A stretch of DNA of 64,000 bases from Mycolicibacillus trivialis (GCF_002102395.1 NZ_LQPZ01000040.1:86590-150589), one strand, 5' to 3'. Numbered from the stretch's first letter, positions 1 to 9,732 are shown. Numbers and translations are program-made. The notes: a model not told the origin generated them from the letters alone.

Positions 1-517
1 CGGACGCGACGCGGCGGTCCAGTGCCGGGTCATCGAGGCTTCCCGCCACCTCGGCGCCCAGCCCGATCGTGGCGGCGAGTTCCGTCAGCACGTTCGGGTC
101 GCCGATGTCGCGGCCGTGGCGGAAGTAGGCCGCCATCACCGCCGCGGCCAGCGCCGCGCCGCGCCCGGCAGCCTGTTCGGCCGCGGCGATCAGCCGATGG
201 GCGGCACGCGTGTTCGGGGTGCGGGTGATCGCGTCGTAGTCGAAGCTCAGCCCGTCGCCGGCGGCAGCTGCCACCGTCTGGGCGTCGAGTTTCCGGGAGC
301 GCTCCCAACTGCCGAACTTGGCGGTGCGGTACTCGCGTCGGCTGATCCCGGCGGCGGGCATGTCGGGGTTGAGTTCGTAGGCGCGGTACGCCAGATGCGG
401 ACGCACCCCGGTGTTCTCGGCGACGGCGTCGACGGCACAGCCGAGCCGGTGCACGCCGATGTAGCACCACGGGCAGATGACGTCGCTGAACACCTCGACG
501 GTGACGGCGCGGCTCAT
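1..517 (-). CDS. DsbA-family thioredoxin-fold oxidoreductase (FrnE-like), partial
   Basis: This reading frame starts at the ATG whose first base is 517 and stays open to the left edge, so the C-terminus is missing. The N-terminus has the pattern of FrnE / 2-hydroxychromene-2-carboxylate isomerase-like DsbA proteins: a short beta strand leading to the redox motif CPWC at residues 15-18, followed by a helical insertion. Such proteins are cytoplasmic thiol-disulphide oxidoreductases or isomerases; no signal peptide is visible. Its start codon overlaps the stop codon of the flavodoxin-like gene upstream by four bases (ATGA), so it is the last visible member of the dapB gene chain. The exact substrate cannot be told from sequence. 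Confidence 0.85.
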   Translation of the reverse strand, partial: MSRAVTVEVFSDVICPWCYIGVHRLGCAVDAVAENTGVRPHLAYRAYELNPDMPAAGISRREYRTAKFGSWERSRKLDAQTVAAAAGDGLSFDYDAITRTPNTRAAHRLIAAAEQAAGRGAALAAAVMAAYFRHGRDIGDPNVLTELAATIGLGAEVAGSLDDPALDRRVAS

Positions 518-965
518 CCCATCAGTCCGGCGGCCAGTGTCGCGCCCAATTCCCAGCAGGCGTCGATGTCGGCCTTCTCCGGTTTGCCCGACACGATCAC
601 GTAGTCGGCGGCCTTGGTCCACTCCAAGCCGGTGGTGATCGAGGTGACCGCGCGTTCGGCGCCTTCGGTGCCCTCGTTGCCGTGCAGGTAGAGCCCGTAC
701 GGTCGGCCTCGGGTCGAGTCGAGGATCTGGTAGTAGGTGGTGTCGAAGGCGTGTTTGAGCGCCCCGGAGATGTAGCCGAGGTTGGCCGGGCTGCCCAGCA
801 GGTAGCCGTCGGCGCCCAGCATGTCGGAGGCCGAGACGTCCAGTGCGGCACGGCGGACAACCTCCACCCCTTCGATCTCGGGGTCGGTGGCCCCGGCGAC
901 CACCGCTTCGAACATCGCCTGGCAGAACGGCGACGGGGTGTGGTGGATGATCAGCAGTGTCTTGC

Positions 966-969
<4 letters not shown>
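514..969 (-). CDS. Flavodoxin / NADPH-dependent FMN reductase-like protein (Rv2771c-like)
   Basis: A 151-residue protein of flavodoxin fold. Its N-terminal strand is followed by a phosphate-binding-type loop with HHTPS, and the middle has GADGYLLGSPANLGYISG, typical of the flavin-binding loop of the NAD(P)H-dependent FMN reductase family. It probably binds FMN and acts in cytoplasmic electron transfer or quinone/FMN reduction; the electron partner is unknown. The start is set by the four-base ATGA overlap with the stop of the upstream membrane-protein gene, and its own stop overlaps the next gene in the same way. From memory, M. tuberculosis has a similar protein at the same place near dapB (Rv2771c). 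Confidence 0.8.
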
Positions 970-2209
<1,240 letters not shown>

Positions 2210-2222
2210 CTATCGGCAGGGC

Positions 2223-3299
2223 TCAGCGGTCGATGACGATCCGACCGCCGCGGGCCCGCGAGACGCACACCAGCATGTCGCCGTCCCCCTCGGCGGCACT
2301 GCCGCGCCGGTCGACCTCGCCGTCGAGCACCGGGACCCGGCAGGTGCCGCAGAAGCCCTGCTGGCAGGAGTACGGCGTGGTGGGCTCGATGTCGAGCATG
2401 ACGGCCAGGGCCGAGCGGTCGGCGGGCACCGTCAGCACCCGCCCGGAGCGGGCCAGCTCCAGTTCGAAGGGCACCCCGCCGACGATCGGCGGCGGGCTGA
2501 ACCGTTCGTAGTGCAGCGGTGCGTCGGCGTGGGCGTCGCGGGCGGACCGCACCGCCTCGAGCAGACCGCTGGGCCCGCAGACGTACACCGCGGTGCCCGG
2601 CCCGGCGCCGGCCAACAGGTCGTCGACGGTGGCGAAACCGCCACGTTCCTCGTCGGACCAGACCGTGACCCGGTCGGGGGCCACCGCGATCACCTCGTCG
2701 AGCAGCGGCATGAACGTGCGGCTGCGCCCGGCGTAGACCGCGCGCCAGTTCACCCCGCGAGCCTGGGCTTCGCGGATCATCGGCAGGATCGGGGTGACGC
2801 CGATGCCGCCGATGACGAACAGCACGTCGTTCTCGTCGCTGCCGAGGTGGAAGGCGTTGCGGGGCCCCTCGAAGACCAGCGTGTCACCCTCGGCGTAGGC
2901 CTCGTGCATCTCCACCGATCCGCCGCCGCCGTCGTCGAGGCGGCGCACCGCGATGCGGTATTCGTTGCGCCGACCCGGCGGCCCGCACAGCGAATACTGG
3001 CGCCGCAGCCCGGACGGCAGCCGCACGTCGATGTGTCCGCCGGGGGTCCAGCTGGGCAGCAGACCGCCGTCGGGGTCGGCCAGGGTCAGCCCGACCACGT
3101 CGGGGGCGAGCATCTCGCGTTTGGTGACCACCGCGGTGAGGGTCCGCGGCACCGGGATCACCTTGGACGGCTTCCACCAGGACGCGGCGGTGATGCCGCC
3201 GAAGACGGCGCCGAGTCCCCAGATGGCGGTGAACAGCCGATCCCGTTGTCGCCTGCCGTACAGGTCAGTGGGCCTGCTTTCCCAGAGTGGTTGCGGCAC
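2223..3299 (-). CDS. 2Fe-2S ferredoxin reductase (PDR/VanB type)
   Basis: A 358-residue three-domain electron-transfer protein: an FAD/FMN-binding barrel with RRQYSLCGP (residues 99-107), an NAD(P)-binding domain with GGIGVTP (164-170) and YVCGP (239-243), and a C-terminal plant-type 2Fe-2S ferredoxin domain with cysteines at 312, 317, 320 and 345. A hydrophobic stretch near residues 23-42 suggests a membrane anchor. The family passes electrons from NAD(P)H through flavin and iron-sulphur to an oxygenase. It is the last gene of the cassette with ephD and a ferritin-like di-iron protein; only eight bases separate it from ephD. It is the natural reductase candidate for that di-iron protein (inference). 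Confidence 0.9.
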   Translation of the reverse strand: MPQPLWESRPTDLYGRRQRDRLFTAIWGLGAVFGGITAASWWKPSKVIPVPRTLTAVVTKREMLAPDVVGLTLADPDGGLLPSWTPGGHIDVRLPSGLRRQYSLCGPPGRRNEYRIAVRRLDDGGGGSVEMHEAYAEGDTLVFEGPRNAFHLGSDENDVLFVIGGIGVTPILPMIREAQARGVNWRAVYAGRSRTFMPLLDEVIAVAPDRVTVWSDEERGGFATVDDLLAGAGPGTAVYVCGPSGLLEAVRSARDAHADAPLHYERFSPPPIVGGVPFELELARSGRVLTVPADRSALAVMLDIEPTTPYSCQQGFCGTCRVPVLDGEVDRRGSAAEGDGDMLVCVSRARGGRIVIDR

Positions 3300-3307
3300 A
3301 GTGGTTC

Positions 3308-5083
3308 CTAGGTCTGTCGCAGATCGAGTCGCGCCAGTAGCCGCACCGCGGTCGGGCTGATGCGGCGCATCGCGTAGCCCAGACGCGATTCGGGAGCGAT
3401 CGGCAGCACCGGCGGGCCGGTGCGCACCGCTTTAACGATCGCCCTCGCCGTAGCCTCCGGGGTGTAGTTGCGGCGCCGGTAGGCGGCGTCGGCCTTCTCC
3501 CTGGCCCGGTCCTGCGCTTCGGCGCTCATCCCGGCGTAGACGGTGTTCTTGGCGATGTCGGTGTTGACGAAGCCGGGGCAGACGGCGGTGACGGCGATGC
3601 CGTCGTCGGCCAGGTCGGCGCGCAGCGATTCGCTGAACGCGAGCACCGCCGCCTTGGTGGTGCCGTAGGCGACCATCGACTTCGACGGCAGGAACGCCGC
3701 GGCCGATGCCACGTTGATGATCGTGCCGCCCTCGCCGCGCTCGACCATCTGCTCGGCGAACGCGCGGGTGCCGTTGAGCACCCCGCGCAGGTTGACCGCC
3801 AGGATGTCGTCCCAGTTCTGCGCCGAGGTCTCCAGGAAGCGCCCGGCCATCCCGATGCCGGCGTTGTTGACCAGGATGTCGACCACCCCGTGTTCGGCTT
3901 TCACGTCGGCGGCGAGTGCGTTGACGGCGTCGCCGTCGGTGACGTCGACCTGGTAGACGGCGGCGTCCGCGCCGGCGTCGCGCACCGCTGCGGCGGTGTC
4001 GGCGGCGCCGTCCCGGTCGCGGTCGACGATGATGACGGTTCGCGCGCCGTGGCGGGCGAGTTCGATCGCGGTGGCCCGGCCGATGCCTGCGCCCGCGCCG
4101 GTGATCAGCGCGGTCTTCCCGGCGACCGCACCGCGGCGCCGGTGCGGGACGGCGGTCGGGGTGGAGTCGCCGGCGACCGCCCGGTCGACCCATTCGGCGG
4201 TGAGCCGCGCGATGACGTCGGGACGGCTGGTGACCACCCAGTGCCCGCCCTCGATCGTCACGACCCGCCCGCCGGCGGGGATGGAACCGGTGAACCGTTG
4301 CAGCGCGGGGCTGACGAAGAGGTCCTTGCGCGGAACCAGCACCTGTACCGGCACCGTCGTCTCCGGGAGCTCGCGGGTGGGGGCCAACAGGGCACCGGGC
4401 ATGTTGGCGCGGTAGAGGTTCAGCCCGTTGAGGTAGTCCTTGTCGGTGCGGGCCGCGTCGCGCTCCTGGCTGCGGGTGCTGGAGCGGCCGATGCGCTCAA
4501 GGCCGGTGATCACCCGCGTTCCCAGACCCGAGCGGAACATCGCCTCGGGCACGCGCGGGGTCAAAAACAGCCAGATGTAGCCCGACGACACGGCCTGTTT
4601 GGCCACGTCGGCCACGCCGCGCGGGGTGCGTGCCGAGCGCAGGAATTTCCCCGCGTAATCCAGGTGCGGACCCGAAATCGACGTGTAGGAGCCGATTTTG
4701 GCAGCCAGCTCGGGATCGGTGACCGCGGCCCAGCCCTGGATCGAGCCCCAGTCATGGCCCAGCAGATGCACCTGGTCGACGCCGAGTTCGGCGATGACCG
4801 CGCCGATGTCGGCGACGAGCTGCTCCAGCCGGTAGGCCGACCGCTCCTGGGGGACCGCCGATTCGCCCGCGCCGCGCACGTCGAACGCCGCGACGTTGTA
4901 GCGGCCCGGGTTGGCGCTGATCAGCTCCTCGGCGACACCGTCCCAGACGTGGTGGTTGTCGGGGTAGCCGTGGACGGCCAGGATCGTCGGCCGGTCGGCG
5001 TCGATGTCGGTGTAGCGGTGGACGGCCAGCGCGATCCCGTCGGAAGCGGTGACGGTGGCGGTGGGCGGTGCCGGTGCGGTCAT
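3308..5083 (-). CDS. ephD: Epoxide hydrolase-SDR fusion (EphD)
   Basis: A 591-residue fusion of two enzymes. Residues 1-300 form an alpha/beta-hydrolase of the epoxide hydrolase type, with oxyanion motif HGYPDN (38-43), nucleophile Asp111 in GHDWG and the catalytic His281 in GGHW. Residues 320-591 are a short-chain dehydrogenase with the TGxxxGIG motif (about 328-335), NNAG (406-409), Ser460 and YxxxK (Tyr473, Lys477). Length and architecture match mycobacterial EphD, which is reported to act on epoxy-mycolates. Unlike M. tuberculosis, where ephD lies elsewhere (Rv2214c, recalled), here it sits in a three-gene operon with a di-iron-like protein seven bases upstream and a reductase downstream. 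The fusion fits a two-step route from epoxide to diol to ketone. Confidence 0.9.
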   Translation of the reverse strand: MTAPAPPTATVTASDGIALAVHRYTDIDADRPTILAVHGYPDNHHVWDGVAEELISANPGRYNVAAFDVRGAGESAVPQERSAYRLEQLVADIGAVIAELGVDQVHLLGHDWGSIQGWAAVTDPELAAKIGSYTSISGPHLDYAGKFLRSARTPRGVADVAKQAVSSGYIWLFLTPRVPEAMFRSGLGTRVITGLERIGRSSTRSQERDAARTDKDYLNGLNLYRANMPGALLAPTRELPETTVPVQVLVPRKDLFVSPALQRFTGSIPAGGRVVTIEGGHWVVTSRPDVIARLTAEWVDRAVAGDSTPTAVPHRRRGAVAGKTALITGAGAGIGRATAIELARHGARTVIIVDRDRDGAADTAAAVRDAGADAAVYQVDVTDGDAVNALAADVKAEHGVVDILVNNAGIGMAGRFLETSAQNWDDILAVNLRGVLNGTRAFAEQMVERGEGGTIINVASAAAFLPSKSMVAYGTTKAAVLAFSESLRADLADDGIAVTAVCPGFVNTDIAKNTVYAGMSAEAQDRAREKADAAYRRRNYTPEATARAIVKAVRTGPPVLPIAPESRLGYAMRRISPTAVRLLARLDLRQT

Positions 5084-5090
5084 CGGGGCC

Positions 5091-5999
5091 TCAGTGGGTG
5101 GCTCGGGCGGCCGGGGAGACCGCGAGGTAGTTGACAGCCTTCTCGATACCGCCGAGTTCCGACGGGTGGAAACCGGGCCGATAGTAGGCGCCGATCACCC
5201 GCAGAAACCGCCAGGGAGCGGGCACCAGACCGCGACGCGCGGAGGTGAACCAGTCCCGCCAGCGCGGCTTGGCGCCGGCCGGCAACTCGGGGTCGACGCT
5301 GTACATGTAGCGCAGGCCACGCACCCACAGCAGCAGCATCAGCGGGGTGACCAGCAGCTGGGTCCGCACCTGGCGCCAGTAGCCGGATTGCAGGTGCTTC
5401 ATCACGTCGAAGGCGACGGCCTTGTGCTCGACCTCCTCGGCGCCGTGCCAGCGCAGCATGTCCAGCATCACCGGGTGGGTGCCGATCGCATCGTGGGCGG
5501 GGGTGTCGAGGATCCACTCCCCGAGGATCGCCGTGTAGTGCTCGATGGCGGCCACCAACGCGACCCGTTCGAGCAGCCAGGCGCGCTGACGCCGGATGCT
5601 CCACTGCGGCCGGTCGCCGAGCAGTTTCTCGAACAGCCAGCGCATCTGGTCGGTGAACGGCGACATGTCGATGCCGTTGGCGGCGAAGTAGTCCACCACT
5701 CCGGCGTGGGCCTGGGAGTGCAGCGCTTCCTGGCCGATGAAACCCTGCACATCGAGGCGCAGTTGCTCGTCGCGGATCAGCGGCAGCGCCTGTTTGAACA
5801 CCTCGACGAAGAATTCCTCGCCGGCCGGCAGCAGCAGGTGCAGCACGTTGCAGAAGTGCGTGCTGAACGGTTCGCCGGGCACGTAGTGCACCGGCAGGTC
5901 CGCCCAGTCGAACTCGACGTCGCGGGCCTGCAGCACGATGCGTTCGTGGTCGAGCGTGCGGTCGTGCGGACCCGCTGCCCTATCGTCGACGGTGAGCAT
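5091..5999 (-). CDS. PF10118-type predicted metal-dependent hydrolase, ferritin-like di-iron candidate
   Basis: The family is annotated as a predicted metal-dependent hydrolase, but the visible residues look like a ferritin-like di-iron carboxylate bundle. They are Glu61/Glu62/Glu66, E91xxH94 plus His98 (QEALHSQAH), Glu153-His154 and E188/E189 with His192 (AEEVEHK). A hydrophobic segment near residues 215-229 may touch the membrane. The start at 5999 was chosen over the longer start at 6020 because AGGAGG lies five bases upstream of it; this gives 302 residues. It is first in the cassette with ephD and the 2Fe-2S reductase, behind a clear promoter and palindrome. A role as oxygenase making the epoxide or alcohol handled by EphD is inference; hydrolase activity is the alternative. 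Confidence 0.8.
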   Translation of the reverse strand: MLTVDDRAAGPHDRTLDHERIVLQARDVEFDWADLPVHYVPGEPFSTHFCNVLHLLLPAGEEFFVEVFKQALPLIRDEQLRLDVQGFIGQEALHSQAHAGVVDYFAANGIDMSPFTDQMRWLFEKLLGDRPQWSIRRQRAWLLERVALVAAIEHYTAILGEWILDTPAHDAIGTHPVMLDMLRWHGAEEVEHKAVAFDVMKHLQSGYWRQVRTQLLVTPLMLLLWVRGLRYMYSVDPELPAGAKPRWRDWFTSARRGLVPAPWRFLRVIGAYYRPGFHPSELGGIEKAVNYLAVSPAARATH

Positions 6000-6038
6000 T
6001 CCGACCTCCTGACTGGTCATCCGGCCGCAAACTACTTT

Positions 6039-6085
6039 ACAAATATCGATCGTTTGTCTTATACATGGACATACATCGTCGTCAA
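6039..6085 (-). promoter_or_regulatory. Sigma-A promoter with palindromic operator for the di-iron/ephD cassette
   Basis: On the minus strand TTGACG (6085-6080) and TATAAG (6063-6058) are separated by 16 bases, a near-consensus vegetative promoter. The predicted start point falls near 6051, inside the imperfect palindrome ACAAATATCGATCGTTTGT (6039-6057, arms ACAAA/TTTGT around a CGAT core). That placement suggests a repressor, probably TetR-like, which would block transcription. No regulator gene is adjacent, so the ligand is unknown. Confidence 0.65.
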
Positions 6086-6203
6086 GTATACCCGGGACCG
6101 CCGGTACTGGGAAGACCTTGCCCGCCGCACTCGCGGCGCTGCCTGAGCCGCCGCAGGTCGGACGTCATCGGCCGATGGTAAGTCGGGCTGGGACAATCCG
6201 GCC

Positions 6204-7139
6204 ATGACCTACTCGGTTGTCCTGCGCGACCCGGACAGTGGCGCGCTCGGCGTGGCCGCCCAATCCCACTACCTCGCGGTCGGGGCGGTGGTTCCGTGGG
6301 CGCGGGCCGGCGTCGGCGCGGTCGCCAGCCAGGCCATCCCCGACCCCCGCTACGGTGCGCAGGGCCTGGCCGCAATGGACGCCGGCGCCACCGCCCCCGA
6401 GGCGCTGCGCGGCCTGCTCGCCGCCGACGTCGCCCCGCAGTTGCGCCAGGTGGCGATGGTCGACGCCGCGGGCCGGGTGGCGGTGCACACCGGTGAGCGC
6501 TGCATCCCGGCCGCCGGGGCGCGTCACGGCGCTGGCTGGAGTGTGCAGGGCAACATGCTCGCCGACGAGGCGGTGCTCGACGCGATGGCCGCGGCGCTCA
6601 CCGAGCCGACCGCACCGGCGGATCTGTCGCGCCGGTTGCTGGCGGTGCTGCGAGCGGGTGAGGATGCGGGCGGCGATGTGCGCGGCAGCCAGGCCGCGGC
6701 GTTGCGAGTGGTCACCGGTGACCGTCGCGCCGACGGTGGGGTGCTGGTCGACCTACGCGTCGACGACGCCGTCGACGCGGTCGCCGAGTTGGACCGACTG
6801 CTGTCCCGCCACGAGGCCACCACCGCGCTGGGTGCGGCCTTCGCCTTGATCATCGATGATGCCGCCGAACTGCCGGCCGGGCTGATCGAGGCGGTCAGCG
6901 CCGGCACCCGACGGGCCGAACAGCTGCTGGGGGCCAACCCCGAGCCGGCACTGTGGCGCGCGGTGCTGTTGGCCCGCGCGGGACGCCCGGCCGAGGCACG
7001 CACCGAGTACCTCGCCGCGCTGCGCATCCAGCCGCGCCTGCACGACGTCGGCGCGAAGTTGGCCGCGGTCGGGTTCCTCCCCGAGACGGCGGCGACCACA
7101 CTCTGCGCCGATCCGGCATGTCCGCCGGGCGCACTATAA
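6204..7139 (+). CDS. DUF1028 family protein (Ntn-hydrolase-like fold)
   Basis: A 311-residue protein. Its N-terminus follows the DUF1028 pattern: a short strand, then LGVAAQSHYLAVGAVVPWA and GAVASQAIPDPRYG, with a conserved GxxVQGNML stretch in the middle. The family is thought to share the Ntn-hydrolase fold, in which a residue near the N-terminus acts as nucleophile, but no reaction is established. The C-terminal 70 residues (about 240-300) look like a TPR-type helix pair with LARAGRPAEARTEYLAAL. A GACAAT hexamer six bases before the ATG suggests a leaderless transcript. It ends just before the promoter of the following 13E12 gene. Confidence 0.75.
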   Translation: MTYSVVLRDPDSGALGVAAQSHYLAVGAVVPWARAGVGAVASQAIPDPRYGAQGLAAMDAGATAPEALRGLLAADVAPQLRQVAMVDAAGRVAVHTGERCIPAAGARHGAGWSVQGNMLADEAVLDAMAAALTEPTAPADLSRRLLAVLRAGEDAGGDVRGSQAAALRVVTGDRRADGGVLVDLRVDDAVDAVAELDRLLSRHEATTALGAAFALIIDDAAELPAGLIEAVSAGTRRAEQLLGANPEPALWRAVLLARAGRPAEARTEYLAALRIQPRLHDVGAKLAAVGFLPETAATTLCADPACPPGAL

Positions 7140-7155
7140 TCGAAAGTATGTTCGA
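7135..7155 (+). promoter_or_regulatory. -10 element and LexA (SOS) box overlapping the 13E12 start codon
   Basis: TATAAT (7135-7140) runs directly into TCGAAAGTATGTTCGA (7140-7155). The latter differs by one base in the left arm from the mycobacterial SOS consensus, CGAAC-N4-GTTCG. The start codon ATG (7148-7150) sits inside the box, and the spacing from the -10 implies a leaderless mRNA. LexA bound here would block the start point directly. The second 13E12 gene (62868) has the same arrangement with a perfect box. Confidence 0.8.
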
Positions 7156-8683
7156 TGCTTTGCCGATAGATCTCCCGGATCTGCCCGACGCCGACGATCC
7201 GACCGTGGCCGCGGCCATCGCCGGCTGGGCGCGGATCGAAGCCGCCGCCGCGGCACGGCGGTTGGCCGCCATCGCCGAGTTGACGGCCCGCCGGGCCGAA
7301 ACCACCACCGGCCGCGAGCTGTGGTCCTGCGACGACTGGGACGCCACCGCCGCCGAGGTCGCCGCCGCACTGCGCATCAGCCACGGCAAGGCCTCCGGCC
7401 AGATGTATTTGGCCAAATCGCTACGCGACAGGTTGCCCCGGATCGCGGCGCTGTTCGCCGACGGCCGGCTGAGCGCCCAACTGGTGTCCACCATTTCGTG
7501 GCACAGCGCCTTGATCAAGGACCCCGACGCCCTGGGGCGGGTGGATTCCACCCTGGCCGGCGATGCGCTGCGCTACGGGCCGATGTCGGCGACCAAGACC
7601 GCGGCGGCCATCGACGCGATCATCGACCGGCACGACCCCGGGGCGCTGCGCCAGACCCGGGCGAGCTCACGCTGCCGTGACCTGGTCGTCGACACCCGCG
7701 AGAGCAGGCACGGCACCACCCCGCTGTGGGGCCGGCTGTACGCCCACGACGCGACCGCGCTCGACCGGCGGCTGATGCGGATGGCTCACGAGGTCTGCGA
7801 CGACGACCCACGCACCGTCGCGCAACGTCGCGCCGACGCACTCGGCGCATTGGCCGCCGGACGCGACCGGCTGGTCTGCGGCTGCGGCAGCCCGCAGTGC
7901 CCGCCGGCCACCGAGGTTGCGCCGGGATCTGCCGGCGCGGTCATCCACGTGCTCGCCGACGCGGCGACGATGGACACCCCGGTGGACAACCACAACAGCG
8001 GCCAACACCCGCTGCCGCCGACCGGTGACCTGAGCTTGACCGATCCGCCGCTGCCGGAGCCCGACCGGCCGGCGACCACCGCACCTCCGGCTCTGCTGCT
8101 CGGCGGGCCGCCGATTCCGGCGCCGTTGCTCGCCGAGTTGATCCGGAACGGTGCGACGGTACGTCCGGTCTGGCTGCCGGATCCGGCGGATCCACCCGAG
8201 ACCGGATACCGGCCCTCGGCGCGGCTGGACGAGTTCGTCCGGTTGCGCGACATGACGTGCCGGTTCCCGGGCTGCGATCATCCGGCCGAGTTCTGCGACG
8301 TCGACCACACCATTGCGTACGGCGATGGTGGCTGGACCCACCCGTCGAACCTCAAGGTTTTATGCCGAAAACACCACTTGCTCAAGACTTTTTGGACCGG
8401 ATGGCGTGACGTCCAGTACCCCGACGGCACCGTGGAGTGGACCAGCCCCACCGGCCGGGTCTACACCACCAACCCGGGAAGCCGGCTGCTGTTCCCGCGG
8501 CTGTGCCGCCCCACCGGCCGACTGCCCGCAACCGCACCGCGGCCACGCCCCGGCGGCGGGCGCGCGATGATGATGCCGCTGCGAAAACGCTCCCGCTGCC
8601 AAGACCGCGCGCACCGCATCGACGGCGAGCGCAACCTCAACGCCGCGCACGTCGCCGAGCGCAACCAGCCGCCACCGTTCTGA
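7148..8683 (+). CDS. 13E12-repeat family protein (DUF222) with C-terminal HNH endonuclease domain
   Basis: A 511-residue member of the actinobacterial 13E12/DUF222 family. The first two thirds are the DUF222 region, helical and Ala/Arg-rich with KASGQMYLAKSLRDRLP. A proline-rich linker follows at roughly 280-340. The HNH nuclease domain is near 368-415, with CRFPGC, the FCDVDH strand and a LKVLCRKHH finger that supplies the metal and catalytic histidines. The start was chosen because the -10 and SOS box place transcription at this ATG; earlier in-frame starts lie inside the DUF1028 gene. DNA-damage induction is likely. The biological role is unknown; the family is scattered in mycobacteria and serves as phage and IS target sites. 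Confidence 0.85.
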   Translation: MFDALPIDLPDLPDADDPTVAAAIAGWARIEAAAAARRLAAIAELTARRAETTTGRELWSCDDWDATAAEVAAALRISHGKASGQMYLAKSLRDRLPRIAALFADGRLSAQLVSTISWHSALIKDPDALGRVDSTLAGDALRYGPMSATKTAAAIDAIIDRHDPGALRQTRASSRCRDLVVDTRESRHGTTPLWGRLYAHDATALDRRLMRMAHEVCDDDPRTVAQRRADALGALAAGRDRLVCGCGSPQCPPATEVAPGSAGAVIHVLADAATMDTPVDNHNSGQHPLPPTGDLSLTDPPLPEPDRPATTAPPALLLGGPPIPAPLLAELIRNGATVRPVWLPDPADPPETGYRPSARLDEFVRLRDMTCRFPGCDHPAEFCDVDHTIAYGDGGWTHPSNLKVLCRKHHLLKTFWTGWRDVQYPDGTVEWTSPTGRVYTTNPGSRLLFPRLCRPTGRLPATAPRPRPGGGRAMMMPLRKRSRCQDRAHRIDGERNLNAAHVAERNQPPPF

Positions 8684-8720
8684 CCCGCCTGTGCTCCGCC
8701 GCCGGGAGTCGCCCGATCGG

Positions 8721-9725
8721 TCATCCCACGCCGAGCGCCGGCCCCACGGTGGTGTTCCAGGATTCCTGCATCTCCGATTCGAACAGCCCCCAGGTGTGCG
8801 AGCCCGCCGGCCGGACGACGTAATTGACCGGCACCCCGGCAGCCGCGGCAGCGTCGGCGAACCGACGGGTGCTGTCGGCGATGATTCGTTCAATGAGCCC
8901 GCCGGTGACGTTCGGCCCGAAGCCGGGCGGCAGCCGGTCCACGTCGCCGACCTCACCGCTGGCCGAGGCGGCGACATAGAGCGCGACACCACGCAGCTTT
9001 TCGACGTTCTTGGACGGGTCGTGCACCGCCCACAGCGGATCGCCCGGGGGTCCCCACATATTGTCGGCGCTGGCGCCACCACCCATCAACGTCATCGCCA
9101 CCTGCTGACGGTCGTCGGCCGGGGTGAGCAGACCGCTGTAGGAGGCCGCCGCCTGGTAGCGCCCGGGAGCCTGCACGGCGTAGTCGAGCGCGGTGCCGCC
9201 GGTGCTGGACAACCCACCCACCGCGTTGCGTCCGTTGGTGTTGTACTGCGCATCGATCAGCGGTGGCAGTTCCTGGGTCATGTAGGTCTGGTACTGCTTG
9301 GACGGGTCGTTGACCCAGTCGGTGTACCAACTGAACTGACCGCCCAGCGGCGAGACCACGTTGACGTTCCGGTCGCCGAAGAAGCCCGGGATGTCGGCCA
9401 TGCCGAACCAGCTTTTGGTGCCCGGCGCCCAGGAGCCGCCCGGGTCGAGGTTGTCGCCGCCGTCGATGCCCGGCAGCAGGTAGAACACCGGCGCCCCACT
9501 GTTCGGCGCCTTGTACACGTCGTTGACGATGACCTTGTTCATCGACGGGGAGTAAACCGAGACCTTGTCCCATCGATCGCTCACCGACTCGATGCCGGTG
9601 ATGTGCGCTCCCTGAGCGGCTTCGGCCCCGGCCGGTTCGGCGGTCGAGGCGGGTGTGGCCTGCACGCCCAGAGCGAACAGCAGGGCGGAGGCGAAGACGG
9701 CGATACGCCGTGGCGATGTGATCAC
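8721..9725 (-). CDS. Secreted Ag85/esterase-D-like alpha/beta-hydrolase
   Basis: A 334-residue exported protein. The N-terminus has a short basic region, a hydrophobic core of about 17 residues and an Ala-x-Ala-type cleavage zone near residues 20-30. The mature part is an esterase-D/antigen 85-like hydrolase: the PVFYLLPGIDGG loop, PLGGQFSWYTDW and nucleophile motif GLSSTGG (Ser about 173), with a late catalytic-type histidine in RPAGSHTWG. Family members transfer mycolyl or acyl groups, or act as esterases, in the cell envelope. The GTG start at 9725 is preferred over TTG at 9761 because that TTG forms part of the -35 element, and GTG falls at the predicted transcript start. It converges with the 13E12 gene. 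Confidence 0.8.
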   Translation of the reverse strand: MITSPRRIAVFASALLFALGVQATPASTAEPAGAEAAQGAHITGIESVSDRWDKVSVYSPSMNKVIVNDVYKAPNSGAPVFYLLPGIDGGDNLDPGGSWAPGTKSWFGMADIPGFFGDRNVNVVSPLGGQFSWYTDWVNDPSKQYQTYMTQELPPLIDAQYNTNGRNAVGGLSSTGGTALDYAVQAPGRYQAAASYSGLLTPADDRQQVAMTLMGGGASADNMWGPPGDPLWAVHDPSKNVEKLRGVALYVAASASGEVGDVDRLPPGFGPNVTGGLIERIIADSTRRFADAAAAAGVPVNYVVRPAGSHTWGLFESEMQESWNTTVGPALGVG

Positions 9726-9732
9726 CCGCAAA

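Noticed and set aside
6000..6020. Upstream ATG start (6020) of the di-iron-like gene
   Set aside because: The AGGAGG site at 6010-6005 lies inside the extra seven codons at ideal distance for the ATG at 5999.
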